From Polaribacter filamentus (GTDB lineage: Bacteria > Bacteroidota > Bacteroidia > Flavobacteriales > Flavobacteriaceae), in the NCBI RefSeq assembly GCF_002943715.1, contig NZ_MQUA01000014.1, positions 538,407 to 602,406 on the forward strand: a stretch of DNA of 64,000 nt, given 5' to 3'. The first letter of the stretch is position 1. Every line of letters starts with the position of its first letter. A program made the position numbers and the translations under genes. Positions 37,883-46,730 of this stretch are shown piece by piece. The notes beneath the pieces were generated by a model, which was not told where the DNA came from, searched no databases, and was given only the letters and a program-made list of their open reading frames with translations.

Positions 37883-38043
37883 AATAAGCAAAATGGTTAA
37901 AGAGAGTATATGAAAGTAAATTTCTCATTTTTAATTATCTAAGTTTCAGTAAAAATTAAAAAAAGGGTTTTTCCTTTTCTCATTTAAATAAAAGTTTCAA
38001 ATATTTTTGATCCTTTGTTTTAAGAAAGAGAAAACTATGCATC

Positions 38044-38151
38044 ATGAAAAGAACATTCCAAATTTTAAAAATTATTCAATTATTCATCTTTTTACCATTT
38101 GAGATTTCCAAAGGCTCTAAGAGAAGGCTTATCAGAAGATTAAAAAAATGA
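38044..38151 (+). CDS. Small cationic hydrophobic peptide, copy 2
   Basis: A 35-codon frame starting ATG: MKRTFQILKIIQLFIFLPF then EISKGSKRRLIRRLKK. It matches copy 1 at KR-F-ILKI, LPF-IS, SK-R and LKK. After the stop the DNA still parallels copy 1 (ATTTCTG...TTATTATAA), so copy 2 appears to have lost one base at its third-last shared codon and ends 8 codons early. A TATTTTTG promoter-like -7 box is at 38002-38009, 35 bp upstream. A strong terminator follows at 38203. Function unknown. Confidence 0.5.
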   Translation: MKRTFQILKIIQLFIFLPFEISKGSKRRLIRRLKK

Positions 38152-38202
38152 TGATTTCTGAAAACTTATTATAAATAGATTAGAAAAGAAAAATTATAAA
38201 AG

Positions 38203-38239
38203 AAACGCCACAACTATAAGTAGTTAAGGCGTTTTTTTT
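38203..38239 (+). terminator. Terminator between peptide genes and nadE
   Basis: AAACGCC (38203-38209) with GGCGTTT (38228-38234), and inner AACTA (38212-38216) with TAGTT (38221-38225), loop TAAG, followed by eight T. It faces the two small peptide genes and may also stop nadE from the other strand. Confidence 0.8.
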
Positions 38240-38255
38240 ATGCGATAAATTTAAG

Positions 38256-39044
38256 TTACATAAACTTTTTTGGAATTTCGCAAATAGGAATTGGTAACAT
38301 TTTGTGTTTATTAATAGTATTTAAACGCGTATAAATTTTGAGTACTTCTTTTTTTCTTTCAGAAAAATCATCAGCAGTTTTACCTTTTTCTTCCATATTC
38401 ATTGCCCATTCTAATTCATCATAAGAAGCACCAATTTGATCTTCATCAGTTCTACTATCGCCAAATAAGCCGTCTGTAGGTTGTGCTTTTTGTATAGAAT
38501 TAGGGACACCCAAATAAGCCGCTAATTCATAAACTTCCGATTTCATTAAATCAGCAATCGGACTTAAATCTACACCGCCATCACCATATTTTGTATAAAA
38601 ACCAACGCCAAAATCTTCTACTTTGTTTCCTGTTCCGGCAACTAATAATCCCTGTAAGGCAGCAAAATAATACAAAGTAGTCATTCTTAAACGTGCTCTT
38701 GTATTTGCCAAAGACAAATCTAATTTTTCAGAATGCTCTACACTTGGCAGTACATTTTTAAAATCTTCAAAGGTGGAAGTTAAATCAACCCTTGCCTCAG
38801 AAACATTAGCAAAACGTTTTTTAAGTTGCGCTATATGTTCTTCTGCTCTAGAAACTTGGATTTCTGCTTGATGAATGGGCATTTCTACACATAAAGTTGG
38901 ATAACCTGTTTTTGCACATAGAATCGAAGTTACAGCTGAGTCTATTCCTCCAGAAACACCAATTACAAATCCATTTACTTTTGCATTGGTCGCATATTCT
39001 TTTAACCAATTAATAATATATTCAGCTACTTTTTCGGTATTCAT
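38256..39044 (-). CDS. nadE: NH3-dependent NAD+ synthetase
   Basis: A 262-residue protein converting nicotinic acid adenine dinucleotide to NAD+. It has the PP-loop SGGIDSAVTS, GTGNKVEDFGVGFYTKYGDGG and DLMKSEVYELA, all typical of the short, ammonia-dependent form without a glutaminase domain. The ATG at 39044 is preferred to a TTG at 39050. It is divergent from gldB with 59 bp between starts. Confidence 0.95.
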   Translation of the reverse strand: MNTEKVAEYIINWLKEYATNAKVNGFVIGVSGGIDSAVTSILCAKTGYPTLCVEMPIHQAEIQVSRAEEHIAQLKKRFANVSEARVDLTSTFEDFKNVLPSVEHSEKLDLSLANTRARLRMTTLYYFAALQGLLVAGTGNKVEDFGVGFYTKYGDGGVDLSPIADLMKSEVYELAAYLGVPNSIQKAQPTDGLFGDSRTDEDQIGASYDELEWAMNMEEKGKTADDFSERKKEVLKIYTRLNTINKHKMLPIPICEIPKKFM

Positions 39045-39103
39045 TGACAAACTATTTTAGTATTTTTAACGTTGTTAATTTGAATGATAAATATACGAAG
39101 AAT

Positions 39104-40063
39104 ATGAGATTTTTATTTACAGTTTTAATGGTTTTATGCCTATTTTTTTCTTGTTCTGATAAAAATTTGAATCAAATTGATGTTTCTAAGATCAATGTAG
39201 ATTTTTCGGTAGAAAGGTATGATGTTGATTTTTATACCGCTACAATTGAAGATTTACCTAAATTGAAACAAAAATATCCTTATTTATTTCCAAGTGAATT
39301 TACCGATAGCTTGGTTTTTGCAAAGATAAATGATACACAAGAACACAAGTTGTTTGCTGAAACTCAAAAAGTGTACAAAGACTTTTCATATGAAGAAAAT
39401 GAAATAGCTTCACTGTTTAAACATGTTAAATATTATAACTCGAAGTTTGAAGCACCAACTATTGTAACGATATTAACAAACATTGATTATGACAGCAGAG
39501 TTATCTATACAGACAGTTTAATGCTTATTTCTTTGGATGTGTATCTTGGTGAAAATCATAAATTTTATGGAGATTATCCAAAATATATTAAGGAGAATAA
39601 CACCAAGAATCACATGATTGTGGATGTTTCAAATGCTGTAATTGATAAGCAAGTATATCCATCAAACAAAAGAGATTTTGTTGCTAAAATGATTCACGAA
39701 GGAAAAAAGATGTATCTTTTAGATATGTACATACCGTCAATTTCTGATCGTGAAAAGATTGGATATTCTCAAGATAAATTAAACTGGGCAACTGCCAATG
39801 AAGAGCAAATTTGGATGTATTTTATGGACAATAAATTATTATTTAGTACAGACACAAAACTCAATCAACGATTTATAGAAAACGCACCGTTTTCAAAGTT
39901 TTACATGGCACAAGATAATTTATCGCCAGGAAAAATTGGAGTTTGGATTGGTTGGCAAATTGTAAGGTCTTATATGAAACATAATGATGTATCTTTACAA
40001 GAATTATTAAAAATAGACGAATCAGATTTATTTAATAAATCGAAATATAAACCCAAAAAATAA
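39104..40063 (+). CDS. gldB: Gliding motility lipoprotein GldB
   Basis: Start at 39104 chosen because MRFLFTVLMVLCLFFSCSDKN gives a lipoprotein signal with the lipid Cys in FFSC; an upstream ATG at 39044 would disrupt it. The 319-residue mature region matches GldB (VERYDVDFYTA, YPYLFPSEFTDS, PGKIGVWIGWQIVRSYM). GldB is needed for flavobacterial gliding and is tied to type IX secretion. Its stop overlaps the gldC start by one base (TAATG). Confidence 0.93.
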   Translation: MRFLFTVLMVLCLFFSCSDKNLNQIDVSKINVDFSVERYDVDFYTATIEDLPKLKQKYPYLFPSEFTDSLVFAKINDTQEHKLFAETQKVYKDFSYEENEIASLFKHVKYYNSKFEAPTIVTILTNIDYDSRVIYTDSLMLISLDVYLGENHKFYGDYPKYIKENNTKNHMIVDVSNAVIDKQVYPSNKRDFVAKMIHEGKKMYLLDMYIPSISDREKIGYSQDKLNWATANEEQIWMYFMDNKLLFSTDTKLNQRFIENAPFSKFYMAQDNLSPGKIGVWIGWQIVRSYMKHNDVSLQELLKIDESDLFNKSKYKPKK

Positions 40064-40398
40064 TGGCAATTAAACACAATTCTGAAATAAAATTTAAAGT
40101 TGGTTTAGATGAAAATAAAGTTCCTGAAGAAATTTTTTGGACTGCAAAAGATGGTGGAATTGACAATGAAGCATCAAGAGCAATTATGATTTCCGTTTGG
40201 GATCATAAACAAAAAGATACGTTACGTATGGATTTGTGGACGAAAGACATGCCTGTAGATGAAATGAAACAATTTTATCATCAAACTTTAGTTTCGATGG
40301 CAGATGCTTTTGAAAAAGCAACGGATGATGCAAAAATGGGTGCAACAATGCGAGATTTTTGTGCTTATTTTGCAGAGAAATTAGAGCTTAAAAAGTAA
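40063..40398 (+). CDS. gldC: Gliding motility protein GldC
   Basis: A 111-residue cytosolic protein matching GldC along its length (SEIKFKVGLDENKVPEEIFW, MDLWTKDMPVDEMKQF, AYFAEKLELKK). No signal peptide. GldC supports gliding motility in flavobacteria, with partial defects when absent. Translationally coupled to gldB. It converges with the next gene with a 4-bp gap. Confidence 0.94.
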   Translation: MAIKHNSEIKFKVGLDENKVPEEIFWTAKDGGIDNEASRAIMISVWDHKQKDTLRMDLWTKDMPVDEMKQFYHQTLVSMADAFEKATDDAKMGATMRDFCAYFAEKLELKK

Positions 40399-40402
40399 TT
40401 TT

Positions 40403-41527
40403 TTAAACGTTTTTAATTTTGTTGATGATGAACTTATAATCATCATTATTGTCAACAAAATCTATTTCTGATACATCAATTACCAAAATATTTAAATCTT
40501 GTTGGGTACTTATAAATTGTTTGTACCCATCATGGATTTTCTGCAGATAATCCGCTTCAATATTTTGCTCATATTCTCTGCCTCGCTTTTTGATGTTTTG
40601 CAAAAGACGCTCTGTATTCTGATATAAATATACATACAAATCTGGTTTTGTAATTTCTTTGTATATCAAATCGAACATTTTTCGATATAAAACATATTCA
40701 TCTTTTTGTAAGGTGATTTGCGCAAAAATCAATGATTTAAAGATGTAATAATCAGAAACAATTAGATTCTTGAACAAGTCTAATTGCGCCAAATCATCCG
40801 ATAATTGTTGATATCTATCCGCCAAAAAACTCATTTCTAAAGGGAATGCAAAGCGTTCTTTATCTTCATAAAATTTTGGTAAAAACGGATTGTCAGCAAA
40901 ACGTTCTAAAATAATTTTTGCATTAAATTCATCAGACATCATTTTGGCCAAAGAAGTTTTTCCTGCGCCAATATTTCCTTCAATAGCGATATAATTATAC
41001 TTTTCTGAAATAGGTATTGGTCTTTTTAATTTTTCTTCAATCAGAGAAATTTCAGAAGAATCATCACAATTTTTTAAACAAACAGCAAGTTGCTTTTTCT
41101 CTATAGGATGGAAAGTAGTACTTGCAATTTCTACTAAAGGAACTAAAACAAATTTGCGTTCTAACATTTTGGGATGCGGAACGGTGAGCGTTCTAGAAAA
41201 TATAATTTCATCATCAAACAAAAGAATGTCTATATCAATATTTCTATCCGTATATTTTTTAGAAGCTTTTCGTTCTCTACCCAACTCAGATTCTATATGT
41301 AAAAGAGTATTAATTAGTTTTTCAGGCGGATGATAGGTAGTTACTTTTAAACAGATGTTCAAGAAATCATCGCTATCAAATCCCCAAGAAGCAGTTTTAT
41401 AAACCGATGATACTTTTTGAATATCGCCTACGTTATCTGCAATTGAATTAATCGCATTTTGAAGGTTTTCAAGCTTATTTCCTTGATTCGTTCCTAGAGA
41501 TAAATATGTAATACGTTGAATTTTCAT
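40403..41527 (-). CDS. HPPK-deoxynucleoside kinase fusion
   Basis: A 374-residue bifunctional protein. Residues 1-160 are 6-hydroxymethyl-7,8-dihydropterin pyrophosphokinase (FolK), with SLGTNQGNK, DRNIDIDILLF and VPHPKMLERKFVL. Residues about 175-374 are a deoxynucleoside kinase with P-loop GNIGAGKTS, ERFADNPFLPKFY and RGREYEQNI. It thus joins a folate biosynthesis step to deoxynucleotide salvage, both feeding DNA precursor supply. The linker is LIEEKLKRPIPISEKYN. The arrangement is seen in related Bacteroidota. Confidence 0.92.
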   Translation of the reverse strand: MKIQRITYLSLGTNQGNKLENLQNAINSIADNVGDIQKVSSVYKTASWGFDSDDFLNICLKVTTYHPPEKLINTLLHIESELGRERKASKKYTDRNIDIDILLFDDEIIFSRTLTVPHPKMLERKFVLVPLVEIASTTFHPIEKKQLAVCLKNCDDSSEISLIEEKLKRPIPISEKYNYIAIEGNIGAGKTSLAKMMSDEFNAKIILERFADNPFLPKFYEDKERFAFPLEMSFLADRYQQLSDDLAQLDLFKNLIVSDYYIFKSLIFAQITLQKDEYVLYRKMFDLIYKEITKPDLYVYLYQNTERLLQNIKKRGREYEQNIEADYLQKIHDGYKQFISTQQDLNILVIDVSEIDFVDNNDDYKFIINKIKNV

Positions 41528-41760
41528 ATAAGTGCTGCAAAGAAAATAAAAGGATTCTAATTATTACTATGGTTTTATAAATTTAATAGAATTTATATTA
41601 TAGTTTAAGTAAAGTAGGAAATATGCCTTGTAAAGGTTTAAAAATAGCAATTTCCAAAAAATAGGAGCGAAGCTAATTAAAATAAACTCATGGTCTATTG
41701 ATATTTTGTTCGCTGTTTATTTGGGTGATAGTAAAAAACAAATTTTTAGAACTTAAACTT

Positions 41761-42246
41761 TTAATAGTCTTTATTCCTCATTTGATATTGGTAACTCTTT
41801 ACAACAGTGTCATTTTTGAAAATTAATTCCAAACATTCTTGTTGTGTATTAAAAGCACCGGGTTTAAAACCTAAATTGTAGTTCCATTTTTCAGGAGAAT
41901 TTGCTTTGATGCTATCATTCCAGCCATACCATTCACTTTTGCCTAATGCTTTCTGAATTTCACTTTTGGTTTTACCAGTAAATAATTGGTTTTCGACAAT
42001 TTGGTTGCTCATTTCGAAACGCAACGTAGGTTTTTCTTTCCATGCTGTTGTTTCAAAGTATTTTTCGTGGTGATAACTGCTAAAAATATTTAATAGCGGA
42101 TAAAATAGATAAAAGTAAATTACAGGTGTAAGTAGAGCGCTTGCTAAAAGAGTAAGCCATTTACGATCATCAATTGATTTGACAAACAGCCATAATACAA
42201 TGAACACAAGAAGTGAAAAAAGAATTAAAAGAGGAGATACTATCAT
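41761..42246 (-). CDS. Membrane protein of unknown function, BamE-like tail
   Basis: A 161-residue protein with two N-terminal hydrophobic helices (residues 2-20 and 30-52) and a soluble C-terminal part. LFTGKTKSEIQKALGKSEW followed by a tryptophan-tyrosine strand (WNYNLGF) and LELIFKNDTVVKSYQY resembles the SmpA/BamE-type small alpha/beta fold, but this is only a pattern resemblance. No function assigned. The 233 bp to folK-dNK and 268 bp to pnp show no other gene. Confidence 0.6.
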   Translation of the reverse strand: MIVSPLLILFSLLVFIVLWLFVKSIDDRKWLTLLASALLTPVIYFYLFYPLLNIFSSYHHEKYFETTAWKEKPTLRFEMSNQIVENQLFTGKTKSEIQKALGKSEWYGWNDSIKANSPEKWNYNLGFKPGAFNTQQECLELIFKNDTVVKSYQYQMRNKDY

Positions 42247-42460
42247 TTATAATAATGGATATTAGTGAGTTTTTTAAGTTCTTAAATAGGTTACAAAGTT
42301 ACTAAACTGAAACTATTTCATGAAATATATTTTTTGAGTTTTGTTTTAGGAATATATTTTTAGGATGAATCTTACAGAATACTGTTATCCCTATTAAAAT
42401 AAGGTAAAAATTTCCTTATTCCTCTGGTATTGAACTGACAATAGAAAGTTTTGTACACCA

Positions 42461-42490
42461 AAAAAGACTGTCTTTAAAGACAGTCTTTTT
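42461..42490. terminator. Perfect palindromic terminator after pnp
   Basis: A 30-base perfect palindrome centred on TTTAAA (AAAAAGACTGTCTTT and its complement), with T runs on both sides, 25 bp beyond the pnp stop. It works on either strand in principle. Confidence 0.85.
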
Positions 42491-42514
42491 ATTATTTATT
42501 TAAATTTCAAGAAT

Positions 42515-44767
42515 TTATTCTTCTTTTCTTGGTTCTCTCGGTTCTCTTGGTTTTCTATCATCACGTCCGCGACTATCTCTACCTCTACTATCACGAGGAC
42601 TACTGCTACGTTTGTCATCTCTTGGCGGTCTTGCAACGTACCCTTCTGGTTTTGGTAAAACAGCTTTTCTAGAAACTTTTTCTTTACGAGTTCTCGGGTC
42701 TAATCCAAAATATTTTACATCTAAAATATCTCCCATTTTCACTACGTCAGAAACATTGTCTGTTCTCTCCCATGCTATTTCACTTACATGCAATAAAACT
42801 TCGTTTCCTGGAGCTTCTAAATATTCTACAACAGCACCAAAATCTAACATTTTAATTACTTTTACTTCGTAAATGCTACCAACTACTGGTTTAAACATCA
42901 TTGACTCGATACGAGCAATAACTTTTTCAATTCCTTCTGGGTTTGTTCCTAAGATCTCAATAATTCCTTCTTCAGTTACAGCGTCTTCAGTAATTACAAT
43001 TGTAGTTCCTGTTTCTTTCTGTAATTCTTGAATATGTTTACCACCTGGTCCAATAAATGCACCAATTAGTTCGTTAGGAATTCTTCTATTGATCATTTTA
43101 GGAGCATGTGCTTTTACTTCTAGGTTTGCAGAAGCAATGGTTTCAGTTATTTTTCCTAAAATATGTAAACGACCTTCGCGAGCTTGTTTTAGTGCATTCA
43201 CTAAAATTTCGTAGCTTAAACCTTTTACTTTAATATCCATTTGACAAGCGGTAATTCCTTCAGAAGTACCTGTTACTTTAAAATCCATGTCTCCTAAGTG
43301 ATCTTCATCACCTAAAATATCAGACAATACAGCATATTTTCCAGATACAGCATCAGAAATTAATCCCATTGCAATACCAGAAACGGGTCTAATCATTTGA
43401 ACACCTGCATCCATTAATGCCATTGTACCAGCACAAACAGTTGCCATAGAAGAAGAACCGTTAGATTCTAATACTTCAGAAACTACTCTTACCGTATAAG
43501 GACAATCAGCAGGAATCATTCCTTTTAATCCACGTTGTGCTAAATTACCATGTCCAACTTCTCTACGAGATGTTCCACGGATGGGTCTAGCTTCACCCGT
43601 ACAAAAAGGAGGGAAGTTATAATGTAAATAGAAATTTTCTTCACCTTCGTAAGATGGCATGTCTATTTTGTTTGCATCTCTTGAAGTTCCTAAAGTAACG
43701 GTAGCTAAAGCTTGTGTTTCTCCACGAGTAAAGATTGCAGAACCATGTACTGATGGTAAATAATCTACTTCTGACCAAATTGGTCTAATTTCATCTGTTT
43801 TACGACCATCTAAACGCAATCCTACATTTAAGGTTAAATCTCTAATTGCAGCTTTTTCGGCTTTGCGATAATAATCAGAAACCAATCCACCATAATCTGC
43901 TAATTCTTCTTCAGAAAAAGTAGCTTTAATAGCTTCTTTTATTTCTTTAAATGCAGCACTTCTCTCATGTTTAGCAGATCCAGCTTCTGCGATAGCATAT
44001 ACTTTATCGTATGCCATATCATGAACCTTTTTCTCTAATTCTTTATCTTCTCTTGCAGCTTCATATTCACGAACTGGTTTCTTTCCGAATGCTTCTGCTA
44101 ATCTTAATTGAGCAGCACATTGAATCTTGATAGCTTCGTGTGCAAACTTAATAGCGTCAGCCATTTCTTCTTCAGAAATTTCATCCATTTCACCTTCAAC
44201 CATCATTACAGAATCTGCAGAAGCACCAATCATCATATCGATGTCAGATTCTGCTAATTGTGCTCTTGTTGGGTTGATGATAAATTGGCCATTAATACGA
44301 CCAACTCTTGCTTCAGAAATTGCACATTCAAAAGGGAAATCTGATAATTGAATCGCTGCGGATGCTGCTAAACCTGCCATTGCATCTGGCATCACATCTT
44401 CGTCATGAGACATTAACTGAATCATCACTTGCGTTTCGGCAGTATAATCTTTTGGGAATAACGGACGTAAAACACGGTCTACTAAACGCATTGTCAATAC
44501 TTCGCCGTCACTTGGTCTTGCTTCTCTTTTGAAGAAACCACCTGGATAACGACCTGCAGCTGCAAATTTTTCTCTATAATCTACCGTTAATGGTAAAAAA
44601 CCAAGATCTTTTTGTTCATAATTGGAAACAACTGTACACAACATCATACATTTCCCTGATTGCACAACAACACTACCATGAGCTTGTTTTGCTAATTTCC
44701 CGGTTTCGATAGAAATTTCTCTACCATCTCCAAGGTCTATAACCTCTCTAAATACTTTTGGAATCAT
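42515..44767 (-). CDS. pnp: Polynucleotide phosphorylase
   Basis: A 750-residue 3'-5' exoribonuclease/polymerase. Order of domains: RNase PH 1 (GRYPGGFFKREARPSD), helical linker, RNase PH 2 (FPPFCTGEARPIRGTSRREV, MDFKVTGTSEGITACQMDIK), KH (GAFIGPGGKHIQEL) and S1 (VIKMLDFGAVVEYL). The C-terminal 35 residues are an Arg/Asp/Pro-rich tail (repeated RGRD and REPR) that may contact RNA. It sits downstream of rpsO, the classic rpsO-pnp order, but with its own promoter. Confidence 0.97.
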   Translation of the reverse strand: MIPKVFREVIDLGDGREISIETGKLAKQAHGSVVVQSGKCMMLCTVVSNYEQKDLGFLPLTVDYREKFAAAGRYPGGFFKREARPSDGEVLTMRLVDRVLRPLFPKDYTAETQVMIQLMSHDEDVMPDAMAGLAASAAIQLSDFPFECAISEARVGRINGQFIINPTRAQLAESDIDMMIGASADSVMMVEGEMDEISEEEMADAIKFAHEAIKIQCAAQLRLAEAFGKKPVREYEAAREDKELEKKVHDMAYDKVYAIAEAGSAKHERSAAFKEIKEAIKATFSEEELADYGGLVSDYYRKAEKAAIRDLTLNVGLRLDGRKTDEIRPIWSEVDYLPSVHGSAIFTRGETQALATVTLGTSRDANKIDMPSYEGEENFYLHYNFPPFCTGEARPIRGTSRREVGHGNLAQRGLKGMIPADCPYTVRVVSEVLESNGSSSMATVCAGTMALMDAGVQMIRPVSGIAMGLISDAVSGKYAVLSDILGDEDHLGDMDFKVTGTSEGITACQMDIKVKGLSYEILVNALKQAREGRLHILGKITETIASANLEVKAHAPKMINRRIPNELIGAFIGPGGKHIQELQKETGTTIVITEDAVTEEGIIEILGTNPEGIEKVIARIESMMFKPVVGSIYEVKVIKMLDFGAVVEYLEAPGNEVLLHVSEIAWERTDNVSDVVKMGDILDVKYFGLDPRTRKEKVSRKAVLPKPEGYVARPPRDDKRSSSPRDSRGRDSRGRDDRKPREPREPRKEE

Positions 44768-44928
44768 AAAATTTTAATTCTAAATTTTTAATTTGTTTGT
44801 TGTTGTGTTGTTGTTTGTTGCTGCAATGGAAATACAAGAATTTTGTTAAGATTCTTGATCTTTTTATTAAGTTTCTGTGAGTTAAACAGAATTAAATACT
44901 TTTCAGATTCTCATTTTAATGAGAAAGA

Positions 44929-44960
44929 CAAATTTAATGTTTTGTATCTATAAGCTACAA
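44929..44960 (-). promoter_or_regulatory. pnp promoter (Bacteroidota type)
   Basis: On the minus strand TTG (44960-44958), 21-bp spacer, TAAATTTG (44936-44929). It predicts a leader of about 150 nt before pnp, long enough for autoregulation, which is known for pnp in other bacteria. Confidence 0.6.
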
Positions 44961-44970
44961 GTTTATCATA

Positions 44971-45007
44971 AAAAAAAGAGGCACGTTTATAGAGCCTCTT
45001 TTTTTTT
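44971..45007 (-). terminator. Terminator after rpsO
   Basis: AAAAAGAGGC (ending 44982) pairs with GCCTCTTTTT (from 44994) around an 11-base loop; T runs flank both sides. It lies 8 bp after the rpsO stop and separates rpsO from pnp transcription. Confidence 0.8.
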
Positions 45008-45014
45008 GTGAGAA

Positions 45015-45284
45015 TTATTTTCTAATTCCTAATTCTAGAATAATTGCACGATATCTATTGATTTCAGATTTCTTAAGATAATCTAATAATCTTCTACGCT
45101 TACCAACCATCATTACTAAAGAACGTTCAGTGTTAAAATCTTTACGATTTCTTTTTAAATGCTCTGTTAAATGGTTAATTCTGTGCGTGAATAGTGCAAT
45201 TTGACCTTCTGAAGTACCAGTATCGTTTTTACCTTTACCGTGTTTTTCGAAGATGCTTTCTTTTACTTCTTTAGTTAAGTACAT
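45015..45284 (-). CDS. rpsO: 30S ribosomal protein S15
   Basis: An 89-residue S15 of normal length. GKGKNDTGTSEGQIALFTHR, INHLTEHLKRNRKD and LVMMVGKRRRLLDYLKK are the conserved rRNA-binding stretches. A -7-like element reading CAAATATA on the plus strand (TATATTTG on the coding strand) is at 45340-45347 without a clear TTG. Confidence 0.97.
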   Translation of the reverse strand: MYLTKEVKESIFEKHGKGKNDTGTSEGQIALFTHRINHLTEHLKRNRKDFNTERSLVMMVGKRRRLLDYLKKSEINRYRAIILELGIRK

Positions 45285-45365
45285 GCCAATATTATTTAAA
45301 TGATTTTTATGTATTTCAATGCGCTTTACATTGAGGGTGCAAATATAGAACTATTTTTTGATTTA

Positions 45366-45649
45366 AAATATAAAGAGAATCCAAATATAAAATTATATGC
45401 TTTTAATATACCTATGAAAAGAGATGCTTTTGGATTTGCAAAAAAATGATTGAAAGATATAATTACAAATTTCCTGTTTTATACTCAGATTCAGATACTA
45501 TTCCTAAGCAACTTGGATTTAATAAGCTTCCTTATTTGGTGATTTCAAAGAATGGGCATGCAAGATATAATTGATATCCTGCTTTAGCAGAAGATAATCT
45601 TTTTGTTAACTCCTTAGAAGATGAAATAGAGTTCTCACTAAAAGAATAA
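45366..45649 (+). pseudogene. Thioredoxin-fold (TlpA-like) protein remnant
   Basis: The frame reads KYKENPNIKLYAFNIPMKRD, then loses frame in the A7 run at 45440-45446; with one more A it continues MIERYNYKFPVLYSDSD and QLGFNKLPYLVISKNG. The cis-proline LPYLV(I) strand followed by KNG is characteristic of TlpA-type thioredoxin folds. TGA at 45572-45574 interrupts before YPALAEDNLF. The N-terminal CxxC region is absent. This is a degraded C-terminal fragment. Confidence 0.6.
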
Positions 45650-45651
45650 AT

Positions 45652-45680
45652 AAAAAGCCAGCATTTGCTGGCTTTTTATT
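45652..45680. terminator. Terminator shared by accD and the upstream remnant
   Basis: AAAAAGCCAGC (45652-45662) and GCTGGCTTTTT (45667-45677) form an 11-bp stem with loop ATTT, with T runs on both strands. It lies 48 bp beyond the accD stop. Confidence 0.85.
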
Positions 45681-45724
45681 TTAAGCTCTAATTGGTATGT
45701 TCTGAATTAAATCAATATATAAAT

Positions 45725-46540
45725 TTATTTGTTTTTTAATTCTTTACGCTCATAAATTGCATCTAAGAAGCCATGTTCTAAGACAAATTCAGATTTTTGA
45801 AACCCATCAGGTAAATCTTTTCCTGTTGTGTCTTTTACAACTCTTGGTCCTGCAAAGGCAATTAATGCATTAGGTTCGGCAATATTTATATCGCCCAACA
45901 TTGCGTAAGAAGCAGTTGTGCCACCAGTTGTTGGATCTGTACAAAGAGAAATATATGGAATTTTAACTTCTGCTAATTGCGCTAATTTTGCCGATGTTTT
46001 TACCAGTTGCATTAAAGAAAGTGATGCTTCCATCATTCTTGCTCCTCCAGATTTTGAAACCATTAAAAATGGAATTTTGTGTTCTATAGAATAGTTAATC
46101 GCTCTTGCAATTTTTTCGCCTACAACAGAACCCATAGATCCGCCAATAAAAGCAAAATCCATAGCCGCGATCACTAAATCTTTTCCAAAAGATTTTCCAA
46201 CAGCTGTTCTTACAGCATCATTTAACTTTGTTTTTTCCTGAGCAGCTTTTAATCTGTCTGGATATTTTTTTGTGTCTTCAAATTTTAACGGGTCTTTCGA
46301 AGTTAAATTTTCATTTAATTCTAGAAACTTATTATCGTCAAAAAAGATTTCGAAATACTCTTTACTGCCGATTCTCACATGATAACCGTCTTCTGGACTT
46401 ACATATAAGTTCTTTTTTAACTCTTCCGTATCAATAATTTTTCCACTAGGAGTTTTATACCAAAGTCCTTTTGGAGTGTCTTTTTTTTCTTCTGTAGGAG
46501 TCTGAATTCCTTTGTCTTTACGTTTAAACCAAGCAGTCAT
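45725..46540 (-). CDS. accD: Acetyl-CoA carboxylase carboxyltransferase beta subunit, zinc ligands lost
   Basis: A 271-residue subunit that, with AccA, transfers carboxyl to acetyl-CoA to make malonyl-CoA. The crotonase-like core is intact (DFAFIGGSMGSVVGEKIARA, SGGARMMEASLSLMQ, TGGTTASYAMLGDI, LPDGFQKSEFVLEHG). The N-terminal region aligns with the zinc ribbon, GLWYKTPSGKII and LYVSPEDGYHVRIG, but the four cysteine positions are T30, G33, S48 and D51. Zinc binding is therefore lost while the surrounding sequence is conserved. Confidence 0.95.
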   Translation of the reverse strand: MTAWFKRKDKGIQTPTEEKKDTPKGLWYKTPSGKIIDTEELKKNLYVSPEDGYHVRIGSKEYFEIFFDDNKFLELNENLTSKDPLKFEDTKKYPDRLKAAQEKTKLNDAVRTAVGKSFGKDLVIAAMDFAFIGGSMGSVVGEKIARAINYSIEHKIPFLMVSKSGGARMMEASLSLMQLVKTSAKLAQLAEVKIPYISLCTDPTTGGTTASYAMLGDINIAEPNALIAFAGPRVVKDTTGKDLPDGFQKSEFVLEHGFLDAIYERKELKNK

Positions 46541-46678
46541 AGTTAGTTTATTTTATTGTTGGTGGTTGTTTTTAGCTTTCTAAAAAATAAGAAAAATAGT
46601 CTGCAAATGTAAAAGATTTTTATGAACTATAAATTTTCTTTAAAGGATTCTTTTTCACCGCTGTATTTTTAGCATAAA

Positions 46679-46710
46679 AAAAGCATTTTGAAATTTTTCA
46701 AAATGCTTTT
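46679..46710 (-). terminator. Terminator after fbaA
   Basis: AAAAGCATTTTGAAA (46679-46693) pairs exactly with 46696-46710, 21 bp after the fbaA stop. On the minus strand the hairpin runs into TTTTTTT. Confidence 0.8.
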
Positions 46711-46730
46711 CTATATGTGTGATATAAATT

